A stretch of DNA of 64,000 nucleotides from Planotetraspora mira (GCF_016863275.1 NZ_BOOO01000002.1:62001-126000); one strand, 5' to 3'; shown: positions 33,010-46,878, numbered from the stretch's first letter. Notes: generated by a model not told the origin, from the sequence alone. Numbers and translations are program-made.

Positions 33010-33300
33010 GCCTGCGAATGATAGGTGGCATCCGGCTGGAGCCATGCCGGGCCGCCTTGTGGCGTGGCTGGTGGAGCCCAAGGGACAGGCGTTGTTTCGG
33101 GCCGGCTCCGCGTTTCGATCACACGGAGGCAATCGTCCAGCGGCAACCGTTTTGCCGGTGTTGACACCCGGCTTGAGCGGACGAGAGACCACGACACGCC
33201 CCATGGTGCGCGCACGATACAACCGTGACCGGCGACCGACTTCTCACTGAGTAACTTGGAGATATTGGTTCGATTAGGCCCGATTCGCCTGGGGGCGTCC

Positions 33301-33879
33301 GTGCTTACTTACTGGGACCTCAAACATCGGCTGACCGACGCGATCAACGCGCACGACCTGCAGGGAGTGCTCGACTGCTACAGTCCGGACGCCGTCTACG
33401 TCGCACCGTCAGGCGTGGCGGAAGGACATGAGCAGATCGCCTGGCTCTACGAGCAATTCTTCAGGGGATTCCCGGACTTCCACGGGACCGCCTGGTTCGA
33501 GATCGCCGAATGCGACAACCCGGCCGTGACGGAATGGACCTATACCGGCACGCATACGGGACCCTTCCTTCTGCCGAATGGGCAGGAGATACAAGGAACG
33601 GGCCGCCGCATCACCATCCGCGCCACATGCGCCGCCCACGCCGAGAACGGCAAGATCGTCACACACCGTGAATACTTCGACCAGTTGGAGCTGTACAGCC
33701 AACTCGGCTTCGGCTTGGAGAAGCTCGAACCGGGGTCGACGGCGAACGAAGAAGGCGACGACCTGACAGCGTCGACGCCTGACGGAGGCGACGACCTGAC
33801 ATCGAAGTCCGCGCATCCTCAGCTCCGTTCTGATGCCGTCCGGCATCACAGGCCGCTGGGGATCTTCGGGAGACGTTGA
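33301..33879 (+). CDS. SnoaL/NTF2-like protein (copy 2) with a repeat-containing tail
   Basis: 192 residues from a GTG with GGGGG upstream. The SnoaL-like core (LKHRLTDAINAHDLQGVLDCYSPDAVYVAPSGVAEGHEQIAWLYEQF ... GTHTGPFLLPNGQEIQGTGRRITIRATCAAHAENGKIVTHREYFDQLELYSQLG) is about half identical to the protein at 29593. The last 45 residues are an added tail with an imperfect repeat (GDDLTAST, GDDLTSKS) and look unstructured. A hairpin separates it from the convergent TPR gene. Confidence 0.8.
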   Translation: MLTYWDLKHRLTDAINAHDLQGVLDCYSPDAVYVAPSGVAEGHEQIAWLYEQFFRGFPDFHGTAWFEIAECDNPAVTEWTYTGTHTGPFLLPNGQEIQGTGRRITIRATCAAHAENGKIVTHREYFDQLELYSQLGFGLEKLEPGSTANEEGDDLTASTPDGGDDLTSKSAHPQLRSDAVRHHRPLGIFGRR

Positions 33880-33890
33880 GCGCCATATCA

Positions 33891-33925
33891 CCTGGCCGGA
33901 GCGCCGATCGACGCTCCTGACCAGG
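33891..33925. terminator. Terminator between convergent SnoaL and TPR genes
   Basis: Inner stem GGAGCG/CGCTCC and outer stem CCTGG/CCAGG form a two-part hairpin between two convergent genes. Confidence 0.65.
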
Positions 33926-33939
33926 TCGCCGATCCCCCT

Positions 33940-36573
33940 TCACTCGTCGACGTGTTCGCCTTCGCCGGGCTCGCCGAGCATGCTGTCGAGCTGCCTCCGG
34001 GTCTCCGCGAGTTCAGCCATGACCTCCTCCGACGGACCGCCCTCCGCGAGCGACTCCAGTTCGGTCAGCACCGCGCGCATCGCGACCACCGCGGGCCACT
34101 CCGCCGCGTCCGAGGTCGCTCCGGCGTCTTCCGGGTCCGCGTCGTCCATCGCGTTCAGCAACAACCACGCGGCGGAGCGCAGGCAGCGCACGCGCGGCGT
34201 CACCTCGCCGAGCTCGCCCCAGAGCAGGGCCGCCTTCTGGTAGGCCGCCAGGGCCTCGTCGCTCTGCCCGGCGTCCCTGAGCGCCTCCGCCGCCGCCCAG
34301 GCCAGCCGGGCATGCGGGACCCGGTTGTCCGGGTCGTCCTGAAGCAGCCGTGCGGCCTCGAGGTACTGCTCGGCGGCCTCCCTCGGCCGTCCGATCTCCG
34401 CCAGCGAGTCGCCGTACTGCTTACGCGTCATCGCGATGCCGTGCGGGTCGTAGGGGATCTCCACCCGCGGCATGGCCTCCTCGAACAGCGCCGCGGCCTC
34501 GGCATGCCGGTCGAGGAAGTGGTAGGCGCGCGCCGCCACGAAGGTGTTGTGGAGGGTGTCGGGCTCGGACAGGCCGTCCCAGCGGGTGGCCGCGGTGAGC
34601 GCCGCGGTGACGAGGCCGAGTTCGCGGCCCTCCTGACGTGAGATGGTCTCGACGAGCAGGGAGCTGAGGTGCGCCGCCCGCTCGCGCTCGATGAGGCCGC
34701 CGCCGTACTCGAGCGCCCGGGAGGCGAGGTCCTCGGCCGCCTTCGCGTCCCCGTCCTCAAGGGCGAACTGCGCCAGCATGGCCGCCGGGTTCACGGCGTA
34801 CCAAGGCTGCCCGGCGTCGACGTAATTCGTCAGCGCGGACGACAGGTGGGCGCGGGCGGCGTTCACGTCCTCCAGCTGAAAACAGAGCTGGACGAGCATG
34901 TCGTGGTACTGGCCGGCGCGGTCGACGACCCCGAGTTCCCCGGCCAGGGCGAGCTCGGTCTCCAGCAGCGCGCGCGCCGCCGTGACCTCGGCGGCGGGCG
35001 GGTCCTCCTGCCGTGCGAGACCGTTCATCGCGCAGAACGGCGCGCCCTTGCGCACGGCCAGATATTCGGCGGGTGTGAGCGTGCCGCCCGCGTACTCGCG
35101 GTCCGCCTCCGCGAGCAGGGCAGCCAGTGGCGCCTCCACGGCCGCCCGCCCCTTCGCCAGGAGCAGGGCCACGGTCGCGGCCGCCCGCGCCTCCAGCGCC
35201 TTGGCCGGCGCACCGAGCTCCGCGAACCGCTCCGCGGTCGCCGACAACAGGTCGTGGGCCCGGCCGGGATCGGAGTCCATCAGTGTGGTCGCCCTGCTGC
35301 GCTCGACCTCGGCGGCCACGAACTCCGGCAGTGCCTCGCCGCTTTCCGCGACCCGGGCCCAGGCCTCTTCCGCGAGAGGGTGCCGGGCCGTGGTCAGCCG
35401 CCGCGCCTCGGCGATCAGCTCATCCAGCGTCGCGCCGGTTCGCCGTGCGGGCGCGGGCACGTCCGACGGCCGCGGCGCCGCCGGCAACGTCACCGGCACG
35501 CCGAGCGGCAGCCGATCGAGCAACGGTTCACGGGCGAGCCGCCGGGCGACGCGCTCGCTGTAGGCGGTGGTGCCGTGCCGGGCGTCGTACCGGGCGCACA
35601 GGTCCCCGACCTCCAGTTCCAGCGCGGCGAGCGTCGTCTCGACCGTCCCGGCGCCGACCGGCAGGTCACCATGACCGAGCGCGTTCAGGCGGCGCAGCAG
35701 GACGATGACCCCGCTCAGGAAATCGGCCCGCTGCGACAGGTCGTGCGGCTGCTCGGCCACCCATGACGCGTGCTCGGTGAGAATCTCGAGCCCACGTGCC
35801 TCGTTGCCGGTCAGGGCGCAGAACTCGATGTGGTTGCCGACCGACGCGCGCAGGCTCACGTTGTGGCGGACCAGTTGATACCCCTTGAGGAAGGCGCTGC
35901 GGGCCTCCTCGAGGCGCCCGGTCCGCACAAGGGGAAGCAGGGCCTGGGACAACGCCCGATGCGGCTCCTCCGCGCAGACCAGTTCGCCGCCGATCAGCGG
36001 CGTCCAGAACTCGAGCGCCCCCTCGTCGTCGCCGGCCGTCTCCCGCCACCAGCCCCAGGTGTTGCGCTCGCAGGCGTCGCAGTCGGCCATCTCGTCACGG
36101 GGAGCGGCGATGGACGACTCCATCGCGGCGGCGGCCGCCTCGTCGTCACCGACGAAGTGCGCCAGCTCCGCGCGCAGCGCGAGCACCGGGCGGGCGCTGT
36201 AGCCCCGTTGCCGGTAGCGGCTGTGGAGCTCGTCGAGCCAGCGGTACGTCGTCGCCAGCGGCACGGAGGGATTGTTCACCAGGTTGTGGGTCATCCACTT
36301 GAGCTCCCAGTGGATGGACTGCGACAACCTTCCCAGCTCCGCCGGGTGGTCGTCGAAGATGCGCAGCAGCCGTCCGAAGGCGACCGGCATGCGGTCCCGC
36401 TCGCCGCCGTAGGCGTAGGCCTCGATCAAGGTGAGCAGCACCTCGCCTTCGAGGCCCCGGTCCTCGGCCGCCTTGGCCGCCGCGGCGAGCGTCTCGAGGC
36501 GTTCGGCTTTCAGCCGTCCATTGGGGATCGTGTGGCTTTCGTGGAGCCCGGCGCGGATCTCTGCGGCGTTCAT
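33940..36573 (-). CDS. Large TPR-repeat protein coupled to an Hsp90-family gene
   Basis: 877 residues built almost wholly of helix pairs in TPR style (for example AAEQYLEAARLLQDDPDNRVPHARLAWAAAEALRDAGQSDEALAAYQKAALLWGELGE near the C-terminus). No membrane segment, signal or catalytic motif. A CDACERNTWGWW motif at about residue 175 may bind metal. The ATG overlaps the stop of the Hsp90-family gene (ATGA), so the two are translated together. Eukaryotic Hsp90 works through TPR co-chaperones, so a functional pair is a natural inference, but unproven here. Confidence 0.8.
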   Translation of the reverse strand: MNAAEIRAGLHESHTIPNGRLKAERLETLAAAAKAAEDRGLEGEVLLTLIEAYAYGGERDRMPVAFGRLLRIFDDHPAELGRLSQSIHWELKWMTHNLVNNPSVPLATTYRWLDELHSRYRQRGYSARPVLALRAELAHFVGDDEAAAAAMESSIAAPRDEMADCDACERNTWGWWRETAGDDEGALEFWTPLIGGELVCAEEPHRALSQALLPLVRTGRLEEARSAFLKGYQLVRHNVSLRASVGNHIEFCALTGNEARGLEILTEHASWVAEQPHDLSQRADFLSGVIVLLRRLNALGHGDLPVGAGTVETTLAALELEVGDLCARYDARHGTTAYSERVARRLAREPLLDRLPLGVPVTLPAAPRPSDVPAPARRTGATLDELIAEARRLTTARHPLAEEAWARVAESGEALPEFVAAEVERSRATTLMDSDPGRAHDLLSATAERFAELGAPAKALEARAAATVALLLAKGRAAVEAPLAALLAEADREYAGGTLTPAEYLAVRKGAPFCAMNGLARQEDPPAAEVTAARALLETELALAGELGVVDRAGQYHDMLVQLCFQLEDVNAARAHLSSALTNYVDAGQPWYAVNPAAMLAQFALEDGDAKAAEDLASRALEYGGGLIERERAAHLSSLLVETISRQEGRELGLVTAALTAATRWDGLSEPDTLHNTFVAARAYHFLDRHAEAAALFEEAMPRVEIPYDPHGIAMTRKQYGDSLAEIGRPREAAEQYLEAARLLQDDPDNRVPHARLAWAAAEALRDAGQSDEALAAYQKAALLWGELGEVTPRVRCLRSAAWLLLNAMDDADPEDAGATSDAAEWPAVVAMRAVLTELESLAEGGPSEEVMAELAETRRQLDSMLGEPGEGEHVDE

Positions 36574-38408
36574 GCCTGGCCATCCTCTTCGGCGAGTTCG
36601 GTCACGTTCTGGGAGGCCCAGCCGAGCAGCTCGTCGAAGGCCCGGTTGAGCAGCGCGGTGTCGACCGGCCGCAGCGGACGGTGGGTCATCAGCAGGGCCT
36701 GGCCGTACAGGGCCTCGACGGCGGAGACGAGCAGCGCCTGGTCACCGATGGCGGCGAGCCGGCGGACGACCGGACTGCGGTGGTTGAGCACGAGCTGCGC
36801 GCGCGGCTCCGCGGACTTGAGGGCGCCGAGGATCTCCGCCCACAGGTCGTCCGCTTCCGCCGCCGTCTCCTCCCGGGTGCGTTCGTTGCGCGCCTCGCGG
36901 GTGTCCAGGTGCAGGGCGGACACCGACGCGGGGAAGAAGGCGCGCAGGATCACGTCGCACCCCAGCGGGTCGAGCGTGGAGCGGGCCGTGGCGAGGAATC
37001 CGGCCATCGCGAGCTCGTCCGCACCCTCAACGGGGTCGAGCGCGGCGGTGACCACGTCGGTGCCGAGCTCCTCCACGGTCACCCCGGGCACGACCTCCGG
37101 GAGAAGGGCGACCAGCTCGCTCTCGTAGGTGTAGCCGCCGTTGACGACCCCGATGCCCTGGGCGGACGCGATCGTCGCGATCTGGCGGAACTCCTCGACG
37201 GTGGAGGTGACCCGCACGACGGGGTGTTTCCTGGCGAACTCCGCGAGTGTGACCCGCCCGTCGGTCGTCTCGAACGCGAGATACGGCAACATGATCCGGA
37301 ACAGGTCCCTGTCGTGCCTGGCCAGCGCCTTGACCCCGAGACTGTGCACGGACAGGAACGCGGCCAGGCGTCCCGGCTCCTGTGCGGCCAGCCCGGTGAG
37401 CCAGTCGCGCACCCGGACGCCGAGGGCCTCGCGGACCGCCGCCAGCGTCTCGTCCTCGTACAGTCCCTCGCGTGAGGCGGTCGGACGGAGCGTGTCCGTG
37501 TCGATCACACAGCGGACGAAGAACGCCCAGTCCGGCAGCAGGCCGGTCGTCACGTCGCTGAGCAGCATGCCCTTGAGGTACACGCGATGGCGGCCGCTGC
37601 CCGCCGGATTGGCGGCCTGCGGGAGCACGTAGGCGGCGCCGCGAACCCCCGCCAGCTCGACGTCGAACTCGATGACGTCGAGCGCGGTGAAGCCGAGCAC
37701 CCGCTCGCCGTACTCCATCAGCGCGGACCTGCGGGCGCCGGCGGAGGAATACGTGCGGTCCCACACCGAAGGGCTGTCGGTCGTCCTGGTGGTCCGCCCG
37801 TCCGCCTCCACCGTCACCTCGTAGGGCAGCAACGAGCCGAAATCACGGGCGAGGCCGGCCACGAGGTCGGGCGCGAACCAGCGCCCCGCCCCGGCCCTCG
37901 GCGTCAGGCGCACCGTCGTCCCCGGCTCCGCACGCTCGCCGGGTTCGAGACGGCGGACCGAGTACGTCCCGTCGGAGGCGGCCAGCCATTCGACGCCCGG
38001 CTCCTCCGGATCCGTGGCCGAACGCGTCAGGACCTGGATCCGCTCGGCGACGGTGAAGCAGGCGAGCAGGCCGATGCCGAACTGCCCGAGGAACTCCCTG
38101 CGGGCCCCCTCGAGGTCGTCGCGCTTGGACGAGCGGCCGATGGTCGCGAGGAACCGGTGCACGTCGGCCTCGGTCAGGCCGATTCCCGGATCGTCGATGC
38201 GCAGTCCCGCCTGGTCCACGGCGATCCGGATGGCCGTCGGCGCGGAGGGGTCGATCCGCCGGCGCGCTGTGACCGCGTCGACCGCGTTCTGCAGCAGCTC
38301 TCGCACGTAGACCCGGGGGCTGGAGTACAGATGATGCGAAAGGAGATCGACGAGACCTCGCAGGTCAACCTGGAACGAGTGGGACTTCGCCGACTTATCG
38401 TCCAACAT
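36570..38408 (-). CDS. Hsp90-family (HtpG-like) ATPase
   Basis: 612 residues. The N-terminal GHKL ATPase is clear: YVRELLQNAVDAVTARRR (N box), IRIDDPGIGLTEADVHRFLATIGRSSKRDD (DxGxG) and EFLGQFGIGLLACFTVAERIQV (the GQFGIG lid glycine motif). The middle domain has VYLKGMLLSDVTTGLLPDWAFFVRCVIDTDTLRPTASREGLYED, the Hsp90 catalytic-loop region with its arginine (SREGL). The C-terminal dimerisation part is diverged. This is a distinct actinobacterial branch, not standard HtpG. It leads a two-gene operon with the TPR protein. Confidence 0.85.
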   Translation of the reverse strand: MLDDKSAKSHSFQVDLRGLVDLLSHHLYSSPRVYVRELLQNAVDAVTARRRIDPSAPTAIRIAVDQAGLRIDDPGIGLTEADVHRFLATIGRSSKRDDLEGARREFLGQFGIGLLACFTVAERIQVLTRSATDPEEPGVEWLAASDGTYSVRRLEPGERAEPGTTVRLTPRAGAGRWFAPDLVAGLARDFGSLLPYEVTVEADGRTTRTTDSPSVWDRTYSSAGARRSALMEYGERVLGFTALDVIEFDVELAGVRGAAYVLPQAANPAGSGRHRVYLKGMLLSDVTTGLLPDWAFFVRCVIDTDTLRPTASREGLYEDETLAAVREALGVRVRDWLTGLAAQEPGRLAAFLSVHSLGVKALARHDRDLFRIMLPYLAFETTDGRVTLAEFARKHPVVRVTSTVEEFRQIATIASAQGIGVVNGGYTYESELVALLPEVVPGVTVEELGTDVVTAALDPVEGADELAMAGFLATARSTLDPLGCDVILRAFFPASVSALHLDTREARNERTREETAAEADDLWAEILGALKSAEPRAQLVLNHRSPVVRRLAAIGDQALLVSAVEALYGQALLMTHRPLRPVDTALLNRAFDELLGWASQNVTELAEEDGQA

Positions 38409-38476
38409 GGCGACGATCGTAGCGGTGGTCGGCGAAGCGATTCGATCAATATCGCAGGGTTCAGTGCCGACCGACG

Positions 38477-38504
38477 GACCGGCGGCGTGCGGGCCGCCGG
38501 TCCG
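38477..38504 (-). terminator. Terminator after the geosmin/encapsulin operon
   Basis: GGACCGGCGGC and GCCGCCGGTCC form a perfect 11-bp stem with a 6-nt loop, 18 bp beyond the stop of the last shell gene. Confidence 0.75.
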
Positions 38505-38521
38505 CGTCTCCGGTCCCCCGG

Positions 38522-42165
<3,644 letters not shown>

Positions 42166-43557
42166 CTAGCCGATCTCGACGCTCTCGAGGATGCCGAGAG
42201 CGTCCGGCACCAGGACCGCGGCCGAGTAGTACGTGGTGACCAGGTAGGAGATGATCGCCTTGTCGCTGATGCCCATGAAGCGGACCGACAACCCGGGCTG
42301 GTACTCGTCGGGCAGGCCCGTGCGGTGCAGGCCGATGACGCCCTGCTCGGCCTCGCCCACGCGCATCGCCATGATCGAGCTCAGCCCGCGGTCGCTGACG
42401 GGGATCTTGTTGCACGGCAGGATCGGCACGCCCCGCCAGGCCGGGACCCTGTTCCCGTGCAGCTCGGTGCTCTGCGGGTACAGGCCCCTGCTGTTGCACT
42501 CCCGTGCGAAGGCGGCGATCGCCTTGGGGTGGGCGAGGATGAAGGCCGGTTCCTTCCAGACCTTGGCGAGCAGGCCGTCCATGTCGTCGGGGGTGGGCGG
42601 GCCGGTCCGGGTGTGGATCCGCTGCCCCAGATCCGCGTTGTGCAACAGACCGAACTCACGGTTGTTCACCAACTCGTGCTCCTGCCGCTCCCGCAACGCC
42701 TCAATCGTCAACCGCAACTGCTGCTCGGTCTGATTCATCGGCTCGTTGTACAGATCAGCCACCCGCGAATGCACCCGCAAAATCGTCTGAGCCACACTCA
42801 GCTCATACTCCCGAGGCGACACCTCGTAATCCACGAACGTCCCCGGCAACGTCACCTCCCCCACATGACCCGCCGCCAACTCGATCTCCGCCTCGCCGTG
42901 GGCGTTCGCGGCCCGGTGCGTGCCCGAACGGAGATCCGCGAGATGGGCGCGCAGCTCGGGCGACTGGGCGGCGACGTCCTGGAACGCCTCACGCGTCATG
43001 ATCAGCACCGTGCACGGGGTGATGGCCTTCGCGGTGAAGTCCCAGACCTCCGCTTCCTCGGTCAGGAGTTGCTCGCCGAAGTGGTCGCCGTCCGCCAGGA
43101 CCGCCAGGGTCGTCTCGTGCCCGTACGCACCCGCCCCCAGCTTGTTCACCTTCCCGTGCGCGATCAGGACGACCTGGTCCACCGGGCCGCCGGCGGAGAC
43201 GATCACCTCGTCCGGCTCGATCTCCCGCTGGACGAACCGGCGGGCCAGCGCCGACAGCGCGTCGGTGTCGTCGAAACGCCGCAGGGCCGGCAACTCGCAG
43301 AGCTCGGCCGGGATGACCCTGACCTCCGCACCCGTGGAGACGAACGTGATCCGCCCGTCCCCCACGTCGTAGCTGAGCCGACGGTTCACCCGGTACGCCC
43401 CGCCGACCACCTGCACCCAGGGGAGTACGCGCAGCAGATGCCGTGAGGTGATCTCCTGCATCTGCGGCGCCGACTTGGTCGTCGTCGCCAGGTTCCGCGC
43501 GGCGGCCGTGCCCAGGCTCAGCTGCGACTGCTCGTTCGTGGGAGCTGTTTCGGTCAT
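42166..43557 (-). CDS. Family 2B encapsulin shell protein (shell B)
   Basis: 463 residues with the same architecture as the protein at 38522: [47 protein letters not shown], a cNMP-binding-like insert ([44 protein letters not shown]), then the shell core and [43 protein letters not shown] precedes the ATG. The two shells could form one mixed capsid or two capsids. Three bases separate its stop from the geosmin synthase start. Confidence 0.9.
   Translation of the reverse strand: MTETAPTNEQSQLSLGTAAARNLATTTKSAPQMQEITSRHLLRVLPWVQVVGGAYRVNRRLSYDVGDGRITFVSTGAEVRVIPAELCELPALRRFDDTDALSALARRFVQREIEPDEVIVSAGGPVDQVVLIAHGKVNKLGAGAYGHETTLAVLADGDHFGEQLLTEEAEVWDFTAKAITPCTVLIMTREAFQDVAAQSPELRAHLADLRSGTHRAANAHGEAEIELAAGHVGEVTLPGTFVDYEVSPREYELSVAQTILRVHSRVADLYNEPMNQTEQQLRLTIEALRERQEHELVNNREFGLLHNADLGQRIHTRTGPPTPDDMDGLLAKVWKEPAFILAHPKAIAAFARECNSRGLYPQSTELHGNRVPAWRGVPILPCNKIPVSDRGLSSIMAMRVGEAEQGVIGLHRTGLPDEYQPGLSVRFMGISDKAIISYLVTTYYSAAVLVPDALGILESVEIG
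42583..42886 (-). repeat. 304-bp block identical in both shell genes (copy 2)
   Basis: Partner of 38936-39239. Diverged bases start immediately outside both ends. Encodes residues about 225-325 of shell B. Confidence 0.95.
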
Positions 43558-43621
43558 GACGAAATCACCTTTTCTGTCGTGGTTGGAACTACCGGGGGCC
43601 TGAGCGTGGCCCCGGCGTGAA

Positions 43622-44557
43622 CTACCGGCTCCGGTCGCGGAGCCCAGGGGGAAGGGAGAACGTCAGGGTTTCCTCGGCGAGGGTGACCGGGGTGGTGTCG
43701 GCGTATCCGTGGCCGGCGAGCCAGTCGAGCAGCTCGCCGACGAGGTGCTCGGGGACCGAGGCGCCGGAGCTGACGCCGACGGTCTCCACACCGTCGAGCC
43801 AGCGCTCGTCGGCGTCGCCGACCCGGTCGACGAGGTGGGCGGCGCCGGCGCCCGCGCCGAGGGCGACGTCGACCAGCCGCTGGGAGTTGGAGGAGTTCGC
43901 CGAGCCGACCACGATGACGAGCTCGCATCGGGGAGCGATGGCGGCCACCGCCTCCTGCCGGTTCTGGCTCGCGTAACAGATGTCGTCGCTGGGCGGGTCT
44001 ATCAGGCCGGGGAACCGTTCACGCAGGCGGGCGACCGCGCCCATCGTCTCGTCGACCGACAGGGTCGTCTGGGACAACCAGCTCACCGGCACGCCCTCGG
44101 GCAGGCGGACGTCGTCGGGCCGCGCGGGATCGACGACGTGGATGCGGCCGGGGGCCTCGCCGAGGGTCCCCTCCACCTCTTCGTGCTCCGCGTGGCCGAT
44201 GAGCAGGATCCGATGGCCCGCCTCCGCGAACCGGACGGCCTCCTTGTGCACCTTGGTGACGAGCGGGCAGGTGGCGTCGACGGCCCGCAGCCCTCGCCGT
44301 TCGGCGTCCTGCCTGACGGCCGGGGAGACGCCGTGCGCGGAGAAGATGACCAGCCCGCCGTCGGGCACCTCGCCGAGTTCCTCGACGAACACGGCGCCCC
44401 GACGGGTCAGGTCGCCCACGACGAAGGTGTTGTGCACGATCTGCCGTCGCACGTAGACCGGCGGGCCGTACCGCCGTAAGGCCTCCTCCACGGTGACGAT
44501 GGCTCGTTCGACGCCCGCGCAGTATCCACGCGGGGCGGCCAGCAGTACACGCCCCAT
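43622..44557 (-). CDS. ispH: 4-hydroxy-3-methylbut-2-enyl diphosphate reductase
   Basis: 311 residues. All IspH hallmarks are present: [11 protein letters not shown] (first [4Fe-4S] cysteine), [28 protein letters not shown] (second cysteine), [21 protein letters not shown] and [10 protein letters not shown] (third cysteine), and [10 protein letters not shown]. It makes IPP and DMAPP in the last step of the MEP pathway. AAGGGGAAA precedes the ATG. Being inside the geosmin operon, it is probably a dedicated second copy; whether another exists cannot be seen here. Confidence 0.95.
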   Translation of the reverse strand: MGRVLLAAPRGYCAGVERAIVTVEEALRRYGPPVYVRRQIVHNTFVVGDLTRRGAVFVEELGEVPDGGLVIFSAHGVSPAVRQDAERRGLRAVDATCPLVTKVHKEAVRFAEAGHRILLIGHAEHEEVEGTLGEAPGRIHVVDPARPDDVRLPEGVPVSWLSQTTLSVDETMGAVARLRERFPGLIDPPSDDICYASQNRQEAVAAIAPRCELVIVVGSANSSNSQRLVDVALGAGAGAAHLVDRVGDADERWLDGVETVGVSSGASVPEHLVGELLDWLAGHGYADTTPVTLAEETLTFSLPPGLRDRSR

Positions 44558-44632
44558 GAACTGGTTTCCCCTTTATCCGGTTTATCGGGCTTACCTGGGC
44601 TAACCGGTCTTACGGATCTCCGCTTCTCAAGG

Positions 44633-45703
44633 TCATCGGGTGCGGTTGATCAGACCGTCCGCCAGGACCGCCAGCCCGCCTCTGGCCTCGGGGCCGATCG
44701 GCGCGGCGTGGAGGACGCCGAGGGCGTCGCGGGCACGTTCGCCGATCATCGCCTCGACCCGCGCCAGGGCTCCGGTGGTCACCACGATCTCCCGCAGTTC
44801 CGCAGCCCGTTGCTCGGTCAACTCGGTGTTGCCGTGCCAGGCCCGGAGGTGGTCCGCCTCGCCCGGCGACGCGTGCTGGAAGGCATGGGCGATGAGAATC
44901 GTGTGCTTGCCCTCTCTCAGGTCGTCGAGGACCGACTTGCCGGTCACCGCCGGGTCGCCGAACATGCCGAGCACGTCGTCGCGGAGCTGGAAGGCCTCGC
45001 CCAGCGGGAGGCCGATCTGGGAGTACGTCTCGAGAAGATCCGGCCGCGCGCCGGCCAGCGCCCCGCCGATCTGCAGCGGGCGCTCCACGGTGTACTTGGC
45101 CGTCTTGTAGCGGATCACCGTCAGCGCCTGCTCGACCGTGGACAGGTCGCGGACCTGGGCGAGGATGTCGAGGTACTGCCCCGTGATCACCTCCGTGCGC
45201 AGCCGGTCGAACAGCCCGCGGGCGGTCCGCAGGCGAGCCGGTTCGACATCGCCGGCGGACAGCAGTTCGTCGGACCACGCCAGCGTGAGGACGCCCATCA
45301 AGATGGCCGCCGCCCGCCCGAACGACGCGACCCCCGGCCCCTCGTGCATGCCCGCCAGGCTGCGGTGCATCGTGGGGCTGCCGCGGCGCAACTCGCTGCC
45401 GTCCATGATGTCGTCGTGGATGAGCAGGCCCGCGTGGCACAACTCCAGCGCGGAGGCCGCCGAGATGATCTCGTCGCACTCCTCCCCGCCGGCTCCCCGC
45501 CATCCCCAGTAGCACAGGAGAGGCCGGATCCTCTTGCCGCCGCCCAGGATGAAGTGACGCAGGAGCCGATAGGCCCGGGCCACCTCCGGATCGGCGACCG
45601 GGGCGGCATGCTCGTCGAGGAAGCCCTCCAGGTGGTGGTCGACCAGCGCCCTCACCCGCTCGGCGGTCTGCACGATCGACGCCTGCTCGGTACCCACCGT
45701 CAT
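44633..45703 (-). CDS. Polyprenyl (farnesyl/geranylgeranyl) diphosphate synthase
   Basis: 356 residues. The first aspartate-rich motif is HDDIMDGS and the second QLRDDVLGMFGD. GGGKRIRPLL binds the allyl diphosphate, and KTAKYTVERPLQIGG follows. The chain length cannot be settled, but its context with geosmin synthase implies farnesyl diphosphate as product. GAGGGGG lies before the ATG at 45703. It is the first gene of the operon, facing the IclR regulator. Confidence 0.9.
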   Translation of the reverse strand: MTVGTEQASIVQTAERVRALVDHHLEGFLDEHAAPVADPEVARAYRLLRHFILGGGKRIRPLLCYWGWRGAGGEECDEIISAASALELCHAGLLIHDDIMDGSELRRGSPTMHRSLAGMHEGPGVASFGRAAAILMGVLTLAWSDELLSAGDVEPARLRTARGLFDRLRTEVITGQYLDILAQVRDLSTVEQALTVIRYKTAKYTVERPLQIGGALAGARPDLLETYSQIGLPLGEAFQLRDDVLGMFGDPAVTGKSVLDDLREGKHTILIAHAFQHASPGEADHLRAWHGNTELTEQRAAELREIVVTTGALARVEAMIGERARDALGVLHAAPIGPEARGGLAVLADGLINRTR

Positions 45704-45770
45704 GGCACGTCCCCCTCGAAGAAGATCCGATGCACACAGCAAGCTATTGACTGGCTACGGAAAGTTGAAG

Positions 45771-45792
45771 GTTCCATTCCGAAGAACGGAAC
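45771..45792. promoter_or_regulatory. Operator candidate between geosmin operon and iclR-type gene
   Basis: Arms GTTCCATTC (45771-45779) and GAACGGAAC (45784-45792) are complementary at eight of nine positions with a CGAA centre. It lies in the divergent intergenic region 45704-45866, about 68 bp before the prenyl synthase start, consistent with binding by the adjacent IclR regulator. Confidence 0.6.
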
Positions 45793-45866
45793 GTGTCATG
45801 GCGTCCCGCCACTACCGAGAGTGGTGTTACGTTGCCGGGGGTAGTCATGCTTTGCTTTGCTGATCC

Positions 45867-46769
45867 ATGGGACTGATCCGCACCGGGAGCATGACTTCTC
45901 ATCACCGGATGGGTGCCGAGCGAAGACCGCGGAGCATAGTCGACGAGGAATCACCACTGTCACGACATCTGACGCCTGACCAGCCGAGCAGTCTGGAGAA
46001 GGCCATAACGATCATCACTTCACTGAGCACGGCCCTCCAGCCGATGAGCCTGGCGGAGTTGTCGAGGAGGACCGGGTTGCCGAAGACGACCGCTCATCGC
46101 CTGCTCGGCGTGCTGTGCAGGAAGGGGTTCGCCAGGCGGATCGGCATCGACTACGCCATCGGTGACCAGCTGATCAGCCTGGCCGGTCCCGGGCCGAGGA
46201 CCATTCCCGGCACCCGGCGCATCGTCTTGCCGTACATGATCCGCTTATACGAGCTGACACGTCAGACGGTCAACTTAGCCGTCTCCCGAGGACTGGAGGT
46301 GACCTACATCGAGCGCGTCTACGGCCACACCCGCGTGAACTCGCCCTCGGACGACGTCGACCGCGCGCCTCTCCACTGCACCGCCACGGGCAAGGTGCTC
46401 CTCGCGTTCAACAACGAGCTCAACGCGAGCTTCCGCGAGACCGGCGCCATGCAGAAGATGACCCGCAGGACGCTCGCCGGGCCGGCCGCCCTCGACCGTG
46501 AGCTCCAGATGGTCCGGCGCAACGGCCTCGCCTATTCGCGGGAGGAGTTCGCCGAAGGAGTGGCCTGCGCCGCCGCCCCCGTTTTCGGGCCCGACGGCAG
46601 GATCTGCATGGCGGTGGGCGTGGCCGGCCCCTCGGCGAACTCGGTCACGCCGGAGGTCGCGGGGATGGTCAGGAAAACGGCGCACGCCATATCCGCGACC
46701 ATCGCCAAATCGATCGCCGGAATGGCGGGCAGGCAGAAGGCGGACGGTCCGGGCGTCTCCCTGCTTTGA
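45867..46769 (+). CDS. IclR-family regulator divergent from the geosmin operon
   Basis: About 300 residues, longer than the usual 250 because of a 40-residue N-terminal extension, so the true start may be later (for example MTSHHRM at 45891). The DNA-binding part is SSLEKAITIITSLSTALQPMSLAELSRRTGLPKTTAHRLLGVLCRKGFARR. The effector domain has YIERVYGHTRVNSPSDDVDRAPLHCTATGKVLLAF and VACAAAPVFGPDGRICMAVGVAGP. Divergent layout and the shared operator argue for control of the geosmin operon. Confidence 0.85.
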   Translation: MGLIRTGSMTSHHRMGAERRPRSIVDEESPLSRHLTPDQPSSLEKAITIITSLSTALQPMSLAELSRRTGLPKTTAHRLLGVLCRKGFARRIGIDYAIGDQLISLAGPGPRTIPGTRRIVLPYMIRLYELTRQTVNLAVSRGLEVTYIERVYGHTRVNSPSDDVDRAPLHCTATGKVLLAFNNELNASFRETGAMQKMTRRTLAGPAALDRELQMVRRNGLAYSREEFAEGVACAAAPVFGPDGRICMAVGVAGPSANSVTPEVAGMVRKTAHAISATIAKSIAGMAGRQKADGPGVSLL

Positions 46770-46878
46770 GGGTCCTGCCGAGATCACCGTCTCCCGCCGG
46801 CGGCAGAGGGCAATTTTCCGGGCTCGTTGCGCAACTTCCGGAAAGAAGCGGACCGGCACGACCGGACATCCTGCTGTT

